A DNA stretch of 64,000 nucleotides from JBPESP01 sp051710585 (GTDB lineage: Bacteria > Pseudomonadota > Gammaproteobacteria > Enterobacterales > Enterobacteriaceae). Shown here one piece after another: positions 10,870 to 20,002 of this stretch (its first letter is position 1; each line of letters begins with the position of its first letter). The position numbers were made by a program, and so were the translations under genes. The notes beneath the pieces were generated by a model. It worked only from the letters and a program-made list of their open reading frames with translations. It ran no database searches and had not been told where the DNA came from. The DNA lies in NCBI GenBank assembly GCA_051710585.1, contig JBPESP010000001.1:496001-560000 (forward strand), written 5' to 3'.

Positions 10870-10921
10870 CAGGCTACAGGATTAGCTGAAGTAGTCAGTC
10901 CTGTAGCCTGCTCTTTTTTTT
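10870..10921 (+). terminator. Strong Rho-independent terminator, orphan
   Basis: A perfect 12-bp GC-rich stem (CAGGCTACAGGA at 10870-10881 with its complement at 10899-10910) is followed by a run of nine T. No intact gene precedes it. A plus-strand frame ending near 10848 is probably the eroded 3' end of the gene it once served, which I could not identify. Confidence 0.85.
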
Positions 10922-12765
10922 GAACTTTCGCGGAAAGGGAGGGATTTTATTCAAATTAACAGAAACCTGAGCACAGGACTCTCAGCTAGATCATCTGCTC
11001 ATGTTACTAGACTAAATCAACAGCCGCTGACGCTGATGTGCTATTTAGCGTTTTCATTGCTGTGACGGTTTTTAGAGCTTTTACTATCATATAATATTTG
11101 AGTAGCAGATTATTCCGGTGTAAAAACTGCCGATCATAGGTAGCATTGCTCGTAAATAGCCCAAGATTATGTATATCGGCGCCGCCGTGATGAACCAGCC
11201 GTTACAGTTGGTGGTTCAGACCAGTGCTACATTCTCACAAGTACACCACTATTTTTTTGGTGCACTACCGGCTAGTGTCGCGATATCACAAACGACTGGC
11301 GTACATAGCTAGCTGAAGGGTTTTACGCTGGTTAGGGGTTATAATATATTCCTTAATACGATGGAAACTTTTAAGAGTTATGATGAAAATATACCAAAAT
11401 TATGAAGTATGATTCGTTATCAGAAGGCAGTAAGCTATGCAGTAAAGAAAGTCTACCCTAAATGTAGAAGAATGCCGGAACGCGTGCTAGTTGATAGTTT
11501 AAATAATAACACTGGCCTGCTATTAAAATTAGTATTCAAACCGCTACTGATATCCCCTAATCAAATTTTATCCCTGCATCATGACTCTCATAATCATCAA
11601 CTTCTTCAGCTGGAGAAGTTGACTTATTTTTATATTTTTTCACTGGTTAAAATGTGTAAAGGCGAGCTTAATATTTTGCACAAACTATTGATTGCTGTAA
11701 TTTGTTCCTAGTTTAACGATAATATTCCCTGATAAATGATAGATACGATTTATAAAGCTAAATAAAACCGCACAGGGCGATTGTTAATTCAGTTGTATAG
11801 GCTTATGCATGAAGATAGCATATTAAGCGGTATTCGGTAACTTAGTGCGATATCCCCACACTCATGTGTGTATCGTTGACTGAATGCGGTATGTATTAAG
11901 CTTGAATTGTAGTGTTTTCTGGAACGGACCGGCTATCATGTTTTTAATGCTAATAGTAATAATTTATATTAGCTAAAGTGATTTCCAAGATTAGTGGTCT
12001 AACAGCTCATGGAAATAGGCTATGGCTGTGGTTATGACTTTGACAGTGAAGTCTACTGGAAGATCGTGACTTTGTATTTTATATAGTTATAGTGTCGGGA
12101 CTACTGAGCGGTACTTCGTTTATCGAGGAGTAGACATCTAACATTTTTAAGTCAGGTAATAATTTTATAGTAGGCTTGCATATATTGAAAGTGTACCCAT
12201 CTTCTTATCAAGAAGAAGAGAGAAACTCTTGTTTGGATGCTCAATATCCCCATCAGCGGCAAAGAGCAAACCGTTATGCCTTCTTTTTTTCGAAGTCCGT
12301 AGGTAACGGCGGTGTATATAGCCTCGGTTATTGATTTGAGCAGTTTTTTCACTCTTAACCGTTCAAGTTCTTGGTGGTACACGTTGTCTATGGTGATCCA
12401 TCCAGTGCTGTGGCAGTCGCGGCGTAGGCTTAGATCATTACGTGGCGTACACATAATGTGCAGATAGTCCGCTTACACTTGAACTGCTGTATTTCTTTTT
12501 ATGGGAATGAATAATATTAATTAATGTCGAATAAGACTCTCTTTTAATGGGTAGTATGCCTTTATCCACTCATGATTGCAGCTCTTTATTTTTTAACTGC
12601 TATAGAAAAAACCATATTTTTTGTCTTTTACGCCTCTATTTTGGCAGAATTGATACTTATAATGTATTTTCGATTTTTTATTGGATTTTTTTTTGGACAG
12701 CTAGGAGAGGCTTGCACAGAGAATATATTATGATTATTAATATCTCTTTCTCTAAAAGAGGCGAT
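10922..12765. other. Gene desert before cnu
   Basis: There are no intact genes. Some frames look like eroded coding sequence (plus strand near 11190-11310; minus strand 12152-12454, an open frame of 100 codons), but neither resembles a family I know and neither has a convincing ribosome-binding site. Confidence 0.5.
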
Positions 12766-12950
12766 ATAATCGTGCACTATTATCTACGAAAGTTTCGTAA
12801 GATCAATATATCTTAAACTCCAGAAAAGCTATTTGATCATTTAAATTATTCTCTGATTAATGGTACTAAATTATTAACATCGAACAGTTATGGAAAGCGT
12901 GTTAGCACTGTAGGTAGTGTAATGATGCATTTTCCTCACTTGCACTGCCT
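12766..12950 (+). pseudogene. cnu: Broken cnu (Hha/YmoA-family H-NS partner)
   Basis: The frame reads V-H-Y-Y-L-R-K-F-R-K-I-N, then a TAA stop, then T-P-E-K-L-F-D-H-L-N-Y-S-L. This matches Cnu/YdgT (D-Y-L-L-K-F-R-K-I ... E-K-L-Y-D-H-L-N-Y-T-L). The ATG has become ATA and the C-terminal half is scrambled. Cnu binds H-NS/StpA and the oriC region. It sits upstream of rsxA as in E. coli. Confidence 0.85.
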
Positions 12951-13554
12951 CCTATTGGAGGCTAGCTCTGGATAATTATCGTCTGGTTGAGTATAATGCT
13001 TTTGAGTTTTGCAGCCATTTTACTAGTTTATTTGTATTTTTTATAAAATACGGCGCTTTCTCATTACCTCCTGGTACCATCAGGATTTTAATCACCTTTA
13101 ATAGAAGGTAGTTTTTCATCTTCTAGTTGTTATGTTTGTTATTTCGCTGCTCCAGGTTGTTAGCTAACTGCTTATTCTATGGCTGCTAGAAGACGTATTA
13201 TTTTGCATCAAATGTATTAAAATTTTTTTTATCTTCACCGCTATTAGCGAAAATATGACATTGCGGTGCTTTGTCTCACCAATCCTGGTTGAGACGCTGC
13301 CAGATGCTTCATCTAAAGCGCTCGTACCGCCTTTATCAGATTTTTTATTCTTCGTTAATTCGGTACGGCACCAGCGTTCCAATCGATGCCAGAGCGTGAA
13401 AAGCCAAACTATTGTTCATATCCTCTGCTAGTGAGAATCGTCGGCGCAACTGTTAGTCCTTCCTAGGAAGGAATTTACCCACGAAAGCGCGAATAGATTG
13501 TCGAATATGCAACAATCTTGGATAATGCTTATTATTTTTTATTTAGGTATGGTA
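12951..13554. other. Decayed interval upstream of rsxA
   Basis: A hydrophobic plus-strand stretch near 12985-13050 could be a remnant of ydgK, the membrane-protein gene that lies here in E. coli, but the similarity is only compositional. The remainder should contain the rsx promoter; I could not define one with confidence. Confidence 0.35.
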
Positions 13555-14136
13555 ATGAATGGTTATCTGACGTTGTTCATCGGTACTGTCCTGGTGAATA
13601 ACTTTGTGCTGGTCAAATTCCTCGGGCTTTGCCCATTTATGGGTGTCTCTAAAAAAGTGGAGACTGCTCTTGGGATGGGCATGGCTACAACTTTTGTCAT
13701 GACGCTAGCGTCGATTTGCGCCTGGCTGATAAATGATTTTATTTTATTACCGTTTAATATTCTATATCTGAGAACATTAGTATTTATTTTTATTATCGCG
13801 GTGGTGGTACAGTTCACCGAACTGATGGTGCGTAAAACCAGCCCGGTTTTCTATCGTTTATTCGGGATTTTTTTACCACTAATCACAACTAACTGTGCTG
13901 TGCTAGGCGTAGCGCTGCTTAATGTGAATGAAAAGCATAATTTCTTGCAATCTGCGTTATATGGCTTCAGTGCTGGTATTGGCTTTTCGTTGGTAACGGT
14001 ATTATTCGCTGTGATTCGTGAACGGCTGGTAGTGGCGGATGTTCCCGCTCCATTTAAGGGCTCCTCTATCGCTTTCATTACCGCCGGGTTAATGTCGCTA
14101 GCCTTTATGGGTTTTACTGGACTGGTGACAGTTTGA
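13555..14136 (+). CDS. rsxA: Rsx electron transport complex subunit A
   Basis: A 193-residue, six-helix membrane subunit of the RsxABCDGE (Rnf-type) complex. It is the same length as E. coli RsxA and strongly conserved (GTVLVNNFVLVKFLGLCPFMG, split here over residues 8-28). I start it at 13555 (M-N-G-Y-L-T-L-F-I-G) rather than at the longer in-frame TTG at 13498, because this matches the E. coli N-terminus and AGGT lies just upstream. RsxA and RsxE are homologous antiparallel subunits that hold a membrane Fe-S centre. In E. coli the complex keeps SoxR reduced and so silences the superoxide response. It is the first gene of a compact operon and overlaps rsxB by one base. Confidence 0.96.
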   Translation: MNGYLTLFIGTVLVNNFVLVKFLGLCPFMGVSKKVETALGMGMATTFVMTLASICAWLINDFILLPFNILYLRTLVFIFIIAVVVQFTELMVRKTSPVFYRLFGIFLPLITTNCAVLGVALLNVNEKHNFLQSALYGFSAGIGFSLVTVLFAVIRERLVVADVPAPFKGSSIAFITAGLMSLAFMGFTGLVTV

Positions 14137-14708
14137 TGTTAATGCTCTGGCTGCCTGTTGTTGCTTTTAGCACTTTGGCCTTAGTGGCTGGAATAGTGTT
14201 AGATTTTGCCGCTCGTCGTTTTCAGATAGAAACAGATCCGCTGATTGAATGCATTAATACTCTGCTACCGCAAACTCAATGCGCTCAATGCGGTTACTCT
14301 GGTTGTCATTCTTATGCCGAAGCAGTCATCGGAGGTGCACCGCTCAATAAATGTGTGCCTGGTGGTAATGCGGTAATGTTAAAAATTGCCGCTCAGCTCA
14401 ATGTTAATCCCCAGCCGATAGAGGGAGAAGTAGCCAGCTGCCCTGAAAAGCACGTAGTTTGGATAGACGAAAATAATTGTATTGCATGTAGTAAATGCAT
14501 TAAAGCTTGTCCGGTGGATGCTATAGTTGGCGCTACTTGTGCCGTACATACGGTGGTGAGCGATCTCTGTACTGGCTGTGATCTCTGTGTAGCACTTTGT
14601 CCTACCAACTGTATTAGAATACGCCCACTTACTGTCACCCAAGCTACCTGGAAGTGGGATTTGCGCACTATACCTGTTATGCTGATCCAGCAGGAGCAAC
14701 ATGTTTAA
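14136..14708 (+). CDS. rsxB: Rsx complex ferredoxin subunit B
   Basis: A 190-residue membrane-anchored polyferredoxin with one N-terminal helix (about residues 5-25). A four-cysteine cluster follows, with C49, C52, C57 and C73 (C-A-Q-C-G-Y-S-G-C). Two bacterial 4Fe-4S ferredoxin motifs come next (C-I-A-C-S-K-C-x3-C-P and C-T-G-C-D-L-C-x3-C-P). All expected ligands are present. The start at 14136 overlaps the rsxA stop by one base and aligns with E. coli RsxB; the track also allows a TTG one codon earlier. It passes electrons between RsxC and the membrane subunits. Confidence 0.96.
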   Translation: MLMLWLPVVAFSTLALVAGIVLDFAARRFQIETDPLIECINTLLPQTQCAQCGYSGCHSYAEAVIGGAPLNKCVPGGNAVMLKIAAQLNVNPQPIEGEVASCPEKHVVWIDENNCIACSKCIKACPVDAIVGATCAVHTVVSDLCTGCDLCVALCPTNCIRIRPLTVTQATWKWDLRTIPVMLIQQEQHV

Positions 14709-16500
14709 TTTATTCGCTATGCAGCGTAAACAACGGTTATGGGATTTTTCTGGCGGCATACATCCCCCCGAGATGAAAAATCAGTCCAGCAATATTCCTC
14801 TGCGGTTTTTGCCGCTACCTGACAAGCTGATAATTCCCTTAAAGCAACATTTGGGCCCTGAAGGGGAATTGCAGGTATCAGCAGGCGATAATGTGTTACG
14901 CGGTCAGCCTTTAACTGTCGGAAGCGGCCGAACGTTACCGGTGCATGCCACTACCTCCGGCAAGATAGCGGCAATCACACCACACCGCACCGCGCATCCG
15001 TCAGGCCTAGCGGAACTTTGTGTCATTTTACTGCCTGATGGTAGAGATCGATGGGTTATTCTTAAACCTCTGGCAGATTTTCAGCACTATTCGCCGTCGC
15101 AGCTGCTGGAGCGTATTCATGAGAGCGGAATCGCTGGTTTAGGCGGCGCTGGTTTTCCAACCGCAGTTAAACTCAGCGATGAGCCTAAGCTAAAGACCCT
15201 TATCATCAATGGTGCCGAGTGTGAGCCCTATGTCACCGCAGATGATCGGTTAATGCGGGAGCATGCTGATGAGATTGTGACAGGTATGGCAATACTGCAT
15301 CACATCCTACGCCCCCGTCGTTTGGTGCTTGGAATTGAGGATAATAAACCTGAAGCTATCGCTGCTTTAAAGGACGCGCTATGCAAGCATCCAACAGGTG
15401 AGTTATGTGTCATTCCTACAAAATACCCCTCTGGTAGTGCAAAACAGCTTACTAAAATATTAACCGGGAAAGAGATTCCTGTGGGTCAACATTCCTCTAC
15501 CATTGGTGTGGTAATATTGAATGTGGGTACTGTCTATGCCATCAAGCGGGCCGTTGTTAACGGAGAAGCGTTAACCGAGCGTGTAGTAACGCTTACAGGA
15601 GAGGCGCTGGCGTGGCCGGGAAATGTCTGGGCGCGCTTAGGTACCCCTGTAAGCCACTTGCTCACTCATGCCGGTTTCATACCCCCCACTGAGCCGACAG
15701 TCATTATGGGAGGTCCGCTGATGGGTTTTACTCTGCCTGTACTGGACGTGCCAGTGTTAAAAATCAGCAGTTGCCTGTTGGCGCCTTCTATTCAGGAACT
15801 TACGCCGGCGGAGCCGGAGCAAAGTTGTATTCGGTGCAGGCGTTGTGCGGATGCCTGTCCGGTCAGCTTGTTACCGCAGCAGCTTTATTGGTTTAGCCGT
15901 GGACAAGAGCACGAAAAAGCTAACCAATATCACTTATTCGACTGTATTGAATGTGGCACTTGCGCCTATGTTTGCCCTAGCAATATCCCGCTTGTGCATT
16001 ATTATCGTCAACAGAAAGCAGAAATTCGCGCTTTGGATGACGATGCGCGACGTGCATTAATGGCAAAAACGCGTTATGAAGCTAAACTGGCACGGCGCAA
16101 GCAGGAAAAACAGAAAAGATTTTCCAGCTATCAACAGATTACGATAAAACTTGATACCACCGCCGCGGTAGCTACGTTGACTACAAACAATACTACTTCC
16201 ATGGCCACCTCTCTCAAGGCCTCTGTAGCCGCGGCCATCACACGGGTGAAAGCGCGACGTCAGGCTGAGCAGGAAAGTATGATTTTTACAGACTGGGTTG
16301 ATGCTATAGGAGATTTTGATAAGAACGCCGCCTTAAATGATAACCTCACTACTTTGGTGAGGACTTCGCTTAGAGCGAAGGGCAATTCTGGCGTACGCGA
16401 TCTCATTTCCTCCCCAAGGGGCAGGTATCGTGATAATAGCACGGTAGAATGTGAAACAGATATTCCTACTGCACCTATAATTTCGTCTGAAGAGGACTAA
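14701..16500 (+). CDS. rsxC: Rsx complex NADH-binding subunit C
   Basis: This 599-residue peripheral subunit has the N-terminal barrel-sandwich region, the glycine-rich G-L-G-G-A-G-F-P nucleotide/flavin motif near residue 155, and the E-C-E-P-Y motif. Two 4Fe-4S motifs follow (C-I-R-C-R-R-C-x3-C-P and C-I-E-C-G-T-C-x3-C-P) near residues 379-430. E. coli RsxC has 740 residues, and the difference lies in the long alanine/lysine-rich C-terminal repeats, which are reduced here to a single tail. The catalytic core is complete. The gene overlaps rsxB by 8 bp and abuts rsxD. Confidence 0.95.
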   Translation: MFNLFAMQRKQRLWDFSGGIHPPEMKNQSSNIPLRFLPLPDKLIIPLKQHLGPEGELQVSAGDNVLRGQPLTVGSGRTLPVHATTSGKIAAITPHRTAHPSGLAELCVILLPDGRDRWVILKPLADFQHYSPSQLLERIHESGIAGLGGAGFPTAVKLSDEPKLKTLIINGAECEPYVTADDRLMREHADEIVTGMAILHHILRPRRLVLGIEDNKPEAIAALKDALCKHPTGELCVIPTKYPSGSAKQLTKILTGKEIPVGQHSSTIGVVILNVGTVYAIKRAVVNGEALTERVVTLTGEALAWPGNVWARLGTPVSHLLTHAGFIPPTEPTVIMGGPLMGFTLPVLDVPVLKISSCLLAPSIQELTPAEPEQSCIRCRRCADACPVSLLPQQLYWFSRGQEHEKANQYHLFDCIECGTCAYVCPSNIPLVHYYRQQKAEIRALDDDARRALMAKTRYEAKLARRKQEKQKRFSSYQQITIKLDTTAAVATLTTNNTTSMATSLKASVAAAITRVKARRQAEQESMIFTDWVDAIGDFDKNAALNDNLTTLVRTSLRAKGNSGVRDLISSPRGRYRDNSTVECETDIPTAPIISSEED

Positions 16501-17541
16501 ATGGTGTTTAGAACTGCAAGTTCCCCTTTTACCCATAATCGGCAAACCATCTGTAAAATCATGATTCAGGTCATGCTAGCCTGTCTTCCAGGACTACTAG
16601 TATTAATATATTTCTTTGGCAGTGGCATTATTATTCAGTTAGTGATAGCTTGCGTAACGACGCTAGTAGCTGAAGGTGTGGTATTAATGCTGCGTCGTCA
16701 ACCGCTGGCTTCCCAGCTGTGTAACGGCTCCGCCCTCCTTACTGCTATACTGTTAGCTCTGAGCTTGCCCCCCCTTAGTCCGTGGTGGATGATAATGTTA
16801 GCGACGGCGTTTGCGATAATTGTCGCTAAACAGCTTTATGGTGGTCTTGGGCATAATCCTTTCAATCCGGCGATGGTGGGATATGTGGTTCTTCTCGTTT
16901 CTTTTCCGGTACAGATGACCAGTTGGTCGCCCCAGCAAAGCCTGCTATTGTATCCAATTTCATTGACCGACAGCCTGGCGCTGATTTTTACAGGAGTCAC
17001 GACGGACGGGCTTAGTCTCACCCAACTTTGCGCTACTGTTGATGGTATAACGCAGGCCACGCCGTTCGATGGTTTTAAAAGTGGACGGCGTATCAGTGGT
17101 TTGACTACTTTTTACTATGAATGGAACTGGCAAGTAAACGCGGGATGGATATGGGCTAATATTGGCTTTTTATTGGGTGGGCTATATCTAAAATGGCGGC
17201 AAGTTATTAGCTGGCATATTCCGCTTAGTTTTCTAGCCTCCATGTTTATTACCGCCGAATTTTGGCACTGGCTAACGCCTGCGATAAGCGCGCCGTCTTT
17301 ACTTCACTTATTCTCCGGCGCTACGATGTTTGGTGCATTTTTCATTGCCACCGATCCGGTGACTACCGCTACCACCGTGCAAGGACGGGTAATTTTTGGT
17401 GCGTTAACTGGTCTTTTAGTATGGCTAATACGTACCTGGGGAGGTTACCCTGATGGTGTGGCCTTCGCAATATTACTAGCCAATATCTGTGTGCCGCTGA
17501 TTGATCACTACACTCAGCCGCGTGCATATGGTTATCGATAG
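16501..17541 (+). CDS. rsxD: Rsx complex membrane flavoprotein subunit D
   Basis: A 346-residue polytopic membrane protein (E. coli RsxD 352). It keeps T187 in the D-G-I-T-Q-A-T-P motif, the residue that carries covalently linked FMN in the family, and the H-L-F-S-G-A-T-M-F-G-A-F-F block near the end. The ATG follows directly on the rsxC stop, so translation is coupled. In the Rnf/Rsx family this subunit conducts electrons, and probably ions, across the inner membrane. Confidence 0.96.
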   Translation: MVFRTASSPFTHNRQTICKIMIQVMLACLPGLLVLIYFFGSGIIIQLVIACVTTLVAEGVVLMLRRQPLASQLCNGSALLTAILLALSLPPLSPWWMIMLATAFAIIVAKQLYGGLGHNPFNPAMVGYVVLLVSFPVQMTSWSPQQSLLLYPISLTDSLALIFTGVTTDGLSLTQLCATVDGITQATPFDGFKSGRRISGLTTFYYEWNWQVNAGWIWANIGFLLGGLYLKWRQVISWHIPLSFLASMFITAEFWHWLTPAISAPSLLHLFSGATMFGAFFIATDPVTTATTVQGRVIFGALTGLLVWLIRTWGGYPDGVAFAILLANICVPLIDHYTQPRAYGYR

Positions 17542-17550
17542 GAAAGTAGT

Positions 17551-18189
17551 ATGTTAAGGAGGATAATGAGGAAGCATAGTATAATCCTTGCTGTATTTGC
17601 CGCTTTTGCTAGCGGATTGATAGCCTTGGTTAACGGTCTGACAACCAGTACCATTAAACGGAAGGCGGCTAGGCAGCAAATGCAATTGCTGGATCAGGTA
17701 GTTCCGCCGGATTTGTACAATAATAATTTATTGGATGAATGTTATCTAGTAAGTGATCCAGCACTCGGAAGCGATGCACCGCATCGTCTTTATCTGGCGC
17801 GCAAAGACGGGATACCGGTTGCAGTGGCAATTGAAACAACTGCACCGGACGGTTACGCTGGTGCTATTGATTTATTGGTTTGTGCGGACTTCTCGGGTAA
17901 CGTTTTTGGTGCCCGGGTGATTCGCCATCATGAGACGCCGGGGTTAGGGAATAAAATTGAACTGCGACTATCGAATTGGATTATGAATTTCAATGGCAAA
18001 TTGCTGCGCTCAGATAATGATAAAAGCTGGGCTGTCAAGAAAGATGGTGGTATGTTTGATCAATTTACCGGTGCCACGATCACGCCACGGGCCGTGGTGA
18101 ATGCCGTCAAGCACACTGCCGGCTATTTAAAAAAAAATCTTAACGCGTTGGAAAAAATGCCGTGTTGTGGAGAAAATTCCCGTGAATGA
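17551..18189 (+). CDS. rsxG: Rsx complex FMN-bearing subunit G
   Basis: A 212-residue protein with one N-terminal signal-anchor helix (residues 10-30) and a periplasmic FMN-binding domain. T176 in F-T-G-A-T matches the threonine that forms the phosphoester bond to FMN. The H-H-E-T-P-G-L-G motif near residue 126 is also typical. It lies 9 bp after rsxD and overlaps rsxE by 8 bp. All catalytic landmarks are intact. Confidence 0.96.
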   Translation: MLRRIMRKHSIILAVFAAFASGLIALVNGLTTSTIKRKAARQQMQLLDQVVPPDLYNNNLLDECYLVSDPALGSDAPHRLYLARKDGIPVAVAIETTAPDGYAGAIDLLVCADFSGNVFGARVIRHHETPGLGNKIELRLSNWIMNFNGKLLRSDNDKSWAVKKDGGMFDQFTGATITPRAVVNAVKHTAGYLKKNLNALEKMPCCGENSRE

Positions 18190-18823
18190 AGCGAAACATA
18201 TTCTCCTGGAAAATCTGTGGCGTAATAACTCGTCTCTAGTGCAATTATTGGGTTTGTGTCCACTGCTAGCGATATCCAATACCGCTGCTAATGCGGTTGG
18301 GTTGGGGCTTACCACAACGCTAGTATTGGGTTGTACTAATCCCGTTGTTTCGGTTTTGCGACGCTGGATCCCCTGCACAATCCGTATCCCAGTTTATATT
18401 ATAATAATAGCTTCGGTGGTATCAGCAATACAAATGCTTATCAATGCCTATGCGTTTTGTTTTTACCAATCCATCAGTATTTTTATCCCGCTTATCGTAA
18501 CTAACTGTATCGTTCTTGGCCGTGCAGAAGCTTATGCTTCACAGCAACCACCAGCGCTGTCAGCACTGGATGGATTGGCTATCGGGCTCGGCTCAACCTG
18601 CATGCTGCTCCTGCTGGGTGCCTTTCGCGAAGTTTTGGGTAATGGCACTATATTTGACGGTGTAGACAAACTACTGGGTGGATGGGCAATAGCTCTGCGT
18701 ATCGAAGTATTCCATACCGATACGCCTTTTTTGCTGGCTATTTTGCCGCCCGGCGCTTTTATCGGGCTGGGTTTTATGTTGGCAGGGAAATACCTTATTG
18801 ATCAATTTATAAAAGCTCGGTAG
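18182..18823 (+). CDS. rsxE: Rsx complex subunit E
   Basis: A 213-residue six-helix membrane subunit homologous to RsxA (Q-L-L-G-L-C-P-L-L, then I-V-T-N-C-I-V-L-G-R). I choose the GTG at 18182 (M-N-E-A-K-H-I) because GGAG at 18169-18172 is well spaced and the N-terminus then matches E. coli RsxE. An earlier in-frame GTG at 18167 is possible. The protein is about 18 residues shorter at the C-terminus than the E. coli one, in a non-conserved tail. It is the last rsx gene; nth follows after 31 bp, as in E. coli. Confidence 0.95.
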   Translation: MNEAKHILLENLWRNNSSLVQLLGLCPLLAISNTAANAVGLGLTTTLVLGCTNPVVSVLRRWIPCTIRIPVYIIIIASVVSAIQMLINAYAFCFYQSISIFIPLIVTNCIVLGRAEAYASQQPPALSALDGLAIGLGSTCMLLLLGAFREVLGNGTIFDGVDKLLGGWAIALRIEVFHTDTPFLLAILPPGAFIGLGFMLAGKYLIDQFIKAR

Positions 18824-18854
18824 TGCTACAATAGAGCTAATAAGTAGTTAGGCA

Positions 18855-19493
18855 ATGAATAAAAATAAACGTTATGAAATTCTGTGCCGTTTACGGGCGA
18901 AGAATCCCCACCCTACCACTGAGCTGGTATACCGCTCGCCCTTCGAACTGTTGATTGCGGTACTTCTCTCGGCGCAGGCGACTGATATTAGCGTTAATAA
19001 GGCCACCAAACTGTTATTTTCGGCGGCCGCCACGCCGCAGGCTATGCTAGCGTTGGGGGTTGAAGGTATTAAAAGCTATATTAAATCTATAGGTCTTTTT
19101 AATAGTAAAGCGGAAAACATAATAAAAACCTGCCGGCTTTTATTAGAACGTCACCGGGGTGAGGTTCCTCAAGATCGCGCGGCCCTGGAGGCGCTGCCTG
19201 GCGTCGGACGCAAAACTGCTAATGTAGTGTTAAATACTATTTTCGGCTGGCCAACAATTGCGATCGATACGCATATTTTCCGTACGGCAAATCGTACTCG
19301 CTTTGCAGTGGGTAAAAATGTAGAAGTAGTAGAAAAAAAGCTGTTAGCTGTGGTGCCAGATGAATTCAAAGTGGATTGTCACCTTTGGTTTATTCGGCAC
19401 GGCCGCTATACCTGTATCGCTCGAAAACCGCGCTGTGGATCCTGCCTAATTGAAGATTTATGTGAGTATGACCAGAAACATTATCTGCAATAA
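18855..19493 (+). CDS. nth: Endonuclease III (DNA glycosylase/AP lyase)
   Basis: A 212-residue base-excision repair enzyme that removes oxidised pyrimidines and cuts abasic sites. The helix-hairpin-helix L-P-G-V-G-R-K-T carries catalytic K120, and catalytic D138 lies in I-D-T-H-I-F. The 4Fe-4S ligands C187, C194, C197 and C203 (C-x6-C-x2-C-x5-C) are all present. The gene is co-oriented with rsx and probably co-transcribed. It is one of few DNA repair functions visible here and depends on the Fe-S supply from Suf. Confidence 0.97.
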   Translation: MNKNKRYEILCRLRAKNPHPTTELVYRSPFELLIAVLLSAQATDISVNKATKLLFSAAATPQAMLALGVEGIKSYIKSIGLFNSKAENIIKTCRLLLERHRGEVPQDRAALEALPGVGRKTANVVLNTIFGWPTIAIDTHIFRTANRTRFAVGKNVEVVEKKLLAVVPDEFKVDCHLWFIRHGRYTCIARKPRCGSCLIEDLCEYDQKHYLQ

Positions 19494-20002
19494 CGTTACT
19501 ATAGGTTCTATTAGAATTATTGCGGTCAGGCCCTTCTGAAATACATATTATCCCTCTCTATTAGGCGACACTAGATCTATAGGAGATCTATTAGAAAATT
19601 TTTTTTATGCACTTTATCTGGCCATAATTTGTCCGTCAATACAGAAACACGGTTACCGTGATTTATAATGACGCGTCTGGCCTTTTTTAGTTAAGGATAC
19701 AACTTAACCTACAGCACCACTTTATTTGTTAAAGGTAACTGCTTAATTTTAATTTTTAAAATTAGTTCACTCTAATAATTATTGATATTACATATTAAAA
19801 TTAATTGTATTAAGACTGCATTATATTTTATGCTGCGCCGGCACTATACTATGCAAAAACGTAAAATCTCTATAACAACAAAAGAGCGGGTGTTTTTAGT
19901 CGTTCGCCCGTTTAAAAAAGATACATGCAGAATAGTGCCACAATCATATTAACTTATGATAATTTCTGCATGCTAAAAAATTAGAATAAAGACGAGGTCT
20001 GT
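19494..20002. other. Intergenic region nth-dtpA
   Basis: AT-rich sequence containing the dtpA leader. A hairpin-like TGCAGAA...TTCTGCA pair lies around 19926-19970. No coding remnant was recognised; no gene normally lies between nth and dtpA in E. coli. Confidence 0.5.

Noticed and set aside
11409..11711. 100-codon plus-strand ORF
   Set aside because: No motif, no ribosome-binding site and low-complexity composition in AT-rich DNA.
12152..12454. 100-codon minus-strand ORF
   Set aside because: No known similarity; could be a fossil but cannot be supported as a gene.
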